This document shows, piece after piece, positions 62,952 to 64,000 of a DNA stretch of 64,000 bases. Under the pieces are notes generated by a model. The model did not search any database and was not told the DNA's origin. It saw only the letters and a list, made by a program, of their open reading frames with translations. A program made the translations under genes and the position numbers. Source of the DNA: Henningerozyma blattae CBS 6284 (Eukaryota; Ascomycota; Saccharomycetes; Saccharomycetales; Saccharomycetaceae); the NCBI RefSeq assembly GCF_000315915.1, contig NC_020185.1, positions 1,674,001 to 1,738,000 of the forward strand, written 5' to 3'. How positions within the stretch are numbered: position 1 is the first letter of the stretch; each line of letters opens with the position of its first letter.

Positions 62952-63649
62952 CTAATAAATCTATAACTACTAGTTACAATGCGTCCCACTCGTGGCTGGC
63001 CGCTCCACAAGTCACGTGATTACCTCAAGCCCATGTGAAGACTTGGTAATCCCTCCAGGATCCCTACACTTAATAACATTAAGCTTTAAAATATAATACA
63101 GTATTATCTAAAATAATGCGTAAGAATGGAACGTAATATCAAAGATTATTCATTTTTATGCTATTAGTATTATTTATATAAAATTGTTTAGTCTCATTGT
63201 AATTCATTAACCTACAAAAAGTATTTTTTAACTTAAATAAAGTTTATATAAAATCTAAAAAAAAAATCTTTAAAATATACAACTCCGGTTACAACCGATA
63301 TGCATTCGTACCGTAAAAATAAAAATTATCTAATGAAAATATATCAATACCTTCAAAAAATGTAATAAACTTGGTCTAAAAAAGGACTAGCAATTACAAA
63401 TACGTTTTTAAAAAAAAGAAAAATTTAAAAGTAAATGTAAATATTAAAGAATAATTGAGTATAAAATAAATAAGAATAAAAAATAATTAAAAAATATATG
63501 CAAAATTAAAACAAATAAAGAGAATTGAAATCATGAATGGAAAAAAATAGTGCTTTTAAATGAGAAAGAATTTGAAAATGAAATGTTCGGAATATCAGTA
63601 ATAAATACAAGGTAAAATGATTGGAGGAAAAAAGTTCTCCAAATATGAA
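62952..63649. other. Downstream flank of the permease gene
   Basis: AT-rich 3' flank of the permease gene, with no gene visible. A TCACGTGATT motif lies at about 63013. A-rich from 63120 on. Confidence 0.5.
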
Positions 63650-64000
63650 TTAAAAGATATTTCCCAAGAATTTTTCATATATCCATTCTAAAGAGAATTT
63701 ATTTTCCCTTAATCTTATTTGCTTTTCTTGATCAAGTATCTTTCCCTCGATTTCTTGTTGATCAAAAACTTCTTTCCCGGTAAATAAATCAACTTCATGA
63801 GATTTAACGATTTTTGTCTTTTTAATGAATTTATAACCGAAATAAAATATAACAAAAACAGGTAAACCAATGTAACCAGTGATGAAATTTTTGTAATCAA
63901 ACGAATGACCTAAAAATACAGTGAAATTTTTGATAAATGCAATAAAAACACACCAAGCTAAAGAGAAATAAGTACCATAAGGTTGGAAAGGAGCACTATA
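63650..64000 (-). CDS. Amino-acid permease, C-terminal part (window edge)
   Basis: The minus-strand frame is open from the window edge to TAA at 63650-63652 (116 residues). It reads QPYGTYFSLAWCVFIAF, a loop with NFTVFLGHSFDYKNF, the last transmembrane helix ITGYIGLPVFVILYFGYKF, then a basic/acidic cytosolic tail HEVDLFTGKEVFDQQE and the C-terminus. This is the last part of a yeast amino-acid transporter (YAT/APC family). The specific member (Dip5-, Put4- or Agp-like) cannot be decided from this fragment. Confidence 0.85.
   Translation of the reverse strand, partial: YSAPFQPYGTYFSLAWCVFIAFIKNFTVFLGHSFDYKNFITGYIGLPVFVIFYFGYKFIKKTKIVKSHEVDLFTGKEVFDQQEIEGKILDQEKQIRLRENKFSLEWIYEKFLGNIF

Overview
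The window is chromosomal DNA from a budding yeast of the Saccharomycetaceae. Evidence: nearly every recognisable protein has a clear S. cerevisiae counterpart (CAT2, DFM1, RML2, ERV25, CYM1, UBX2, TRM9, GPI17, PPZ1/2, GPI19, PSP2, PLC1, part of MBP1, MATalpha1 and MATalpha2). Introns use GTATGT/TACTAAC/TAG signals, tRNA genes carry the expected yeast anticodons, and Ty1/copia-like and Ty3/gypsy-like LTR elements are present. The genome is AT-rich with Asn-rich proteins. Genes that in S. cerevisiae lie on two duplicated chromosome arms (YDR4xx and YML01x) are interleaved here in one track, which suggests a non-WGD lineage or one with different post-WGD losses. The genus cannot be fixed from the sequence alone.

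Layout. 0-2.5 kb: a solo copia LTR and CAT2. 2.9-14.4 kb: a graveyard of retroelements (a gypsy pol relic on +, dispersed LTR-like repeats, tRNA-Pro with nested LTRs, an internally deleted gypsy relic on -, and a degenerate copia element on -). 14.6-36.8 kb: a compact block of housekeeping genes, DFM1 < > RML2 > < M28 peptidase, < ERV25, < CYM1, < UBX2, < TRM9, GPI17 >, PPZ1 >, GPI19 >, < PSP2. 36.8-39.9 kb: a 3 kb gap without recognised genes. 39.9-45 kb: a Zn2Cys6 regulator and PLC1 (one apparent frameshift). 45.4-46.3 kb: tRNA-Val between two solo LTRs. 47.4-48.8 kb: an ORF matching only the ankyrin/C-terminal half of MBP1. 48.8-61 kb: a mating-type alpha cassette (alpha1 and alpha2, divergent) centred in two gene-poor AT-rich arms of about 4.7 kb each. 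61-63 kb: tRNA-Leu, tRNA-Asp-like, LTRs and a 20-N assembly gap. 63.65-64 kb: the C-terminus of an amino-acid permease.

The most unusual feature is the setting of the mating-type cassette. The left arm (T/G-rich on +) and right arm (A/C-rich on +) mirror each other in base composition. At least one segment of about 300 bp in the left arm (about 50.9-51.27 kb) is plainly homologous, in inverted orientation, to one in the right arm (about 58.67-59.04 kb). The two are almost exactly equidistant from a centre at about 54.97 kb, between the alpha1 and alpha2 coding exons. The cassette therefore appears to sit at the middle of an old, eroded inverted duplication of roughly 10 kb. The alpha2 gene is also odd: it has two introns (I know of none in S. 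cerevisiae alpha2), a long Ser/Thr/Pro/Asn-rich insert before its homeodomain, and a very C-rich last exon.

The housekeeping genes do not form a pathway. GPI17 and GPI19 both act in GPI-anchor synthesis. UBX2 and DFM1 both act in Cdc48-dependent ER-associated degradation. CYM1 and RML2 are mitochondrial.
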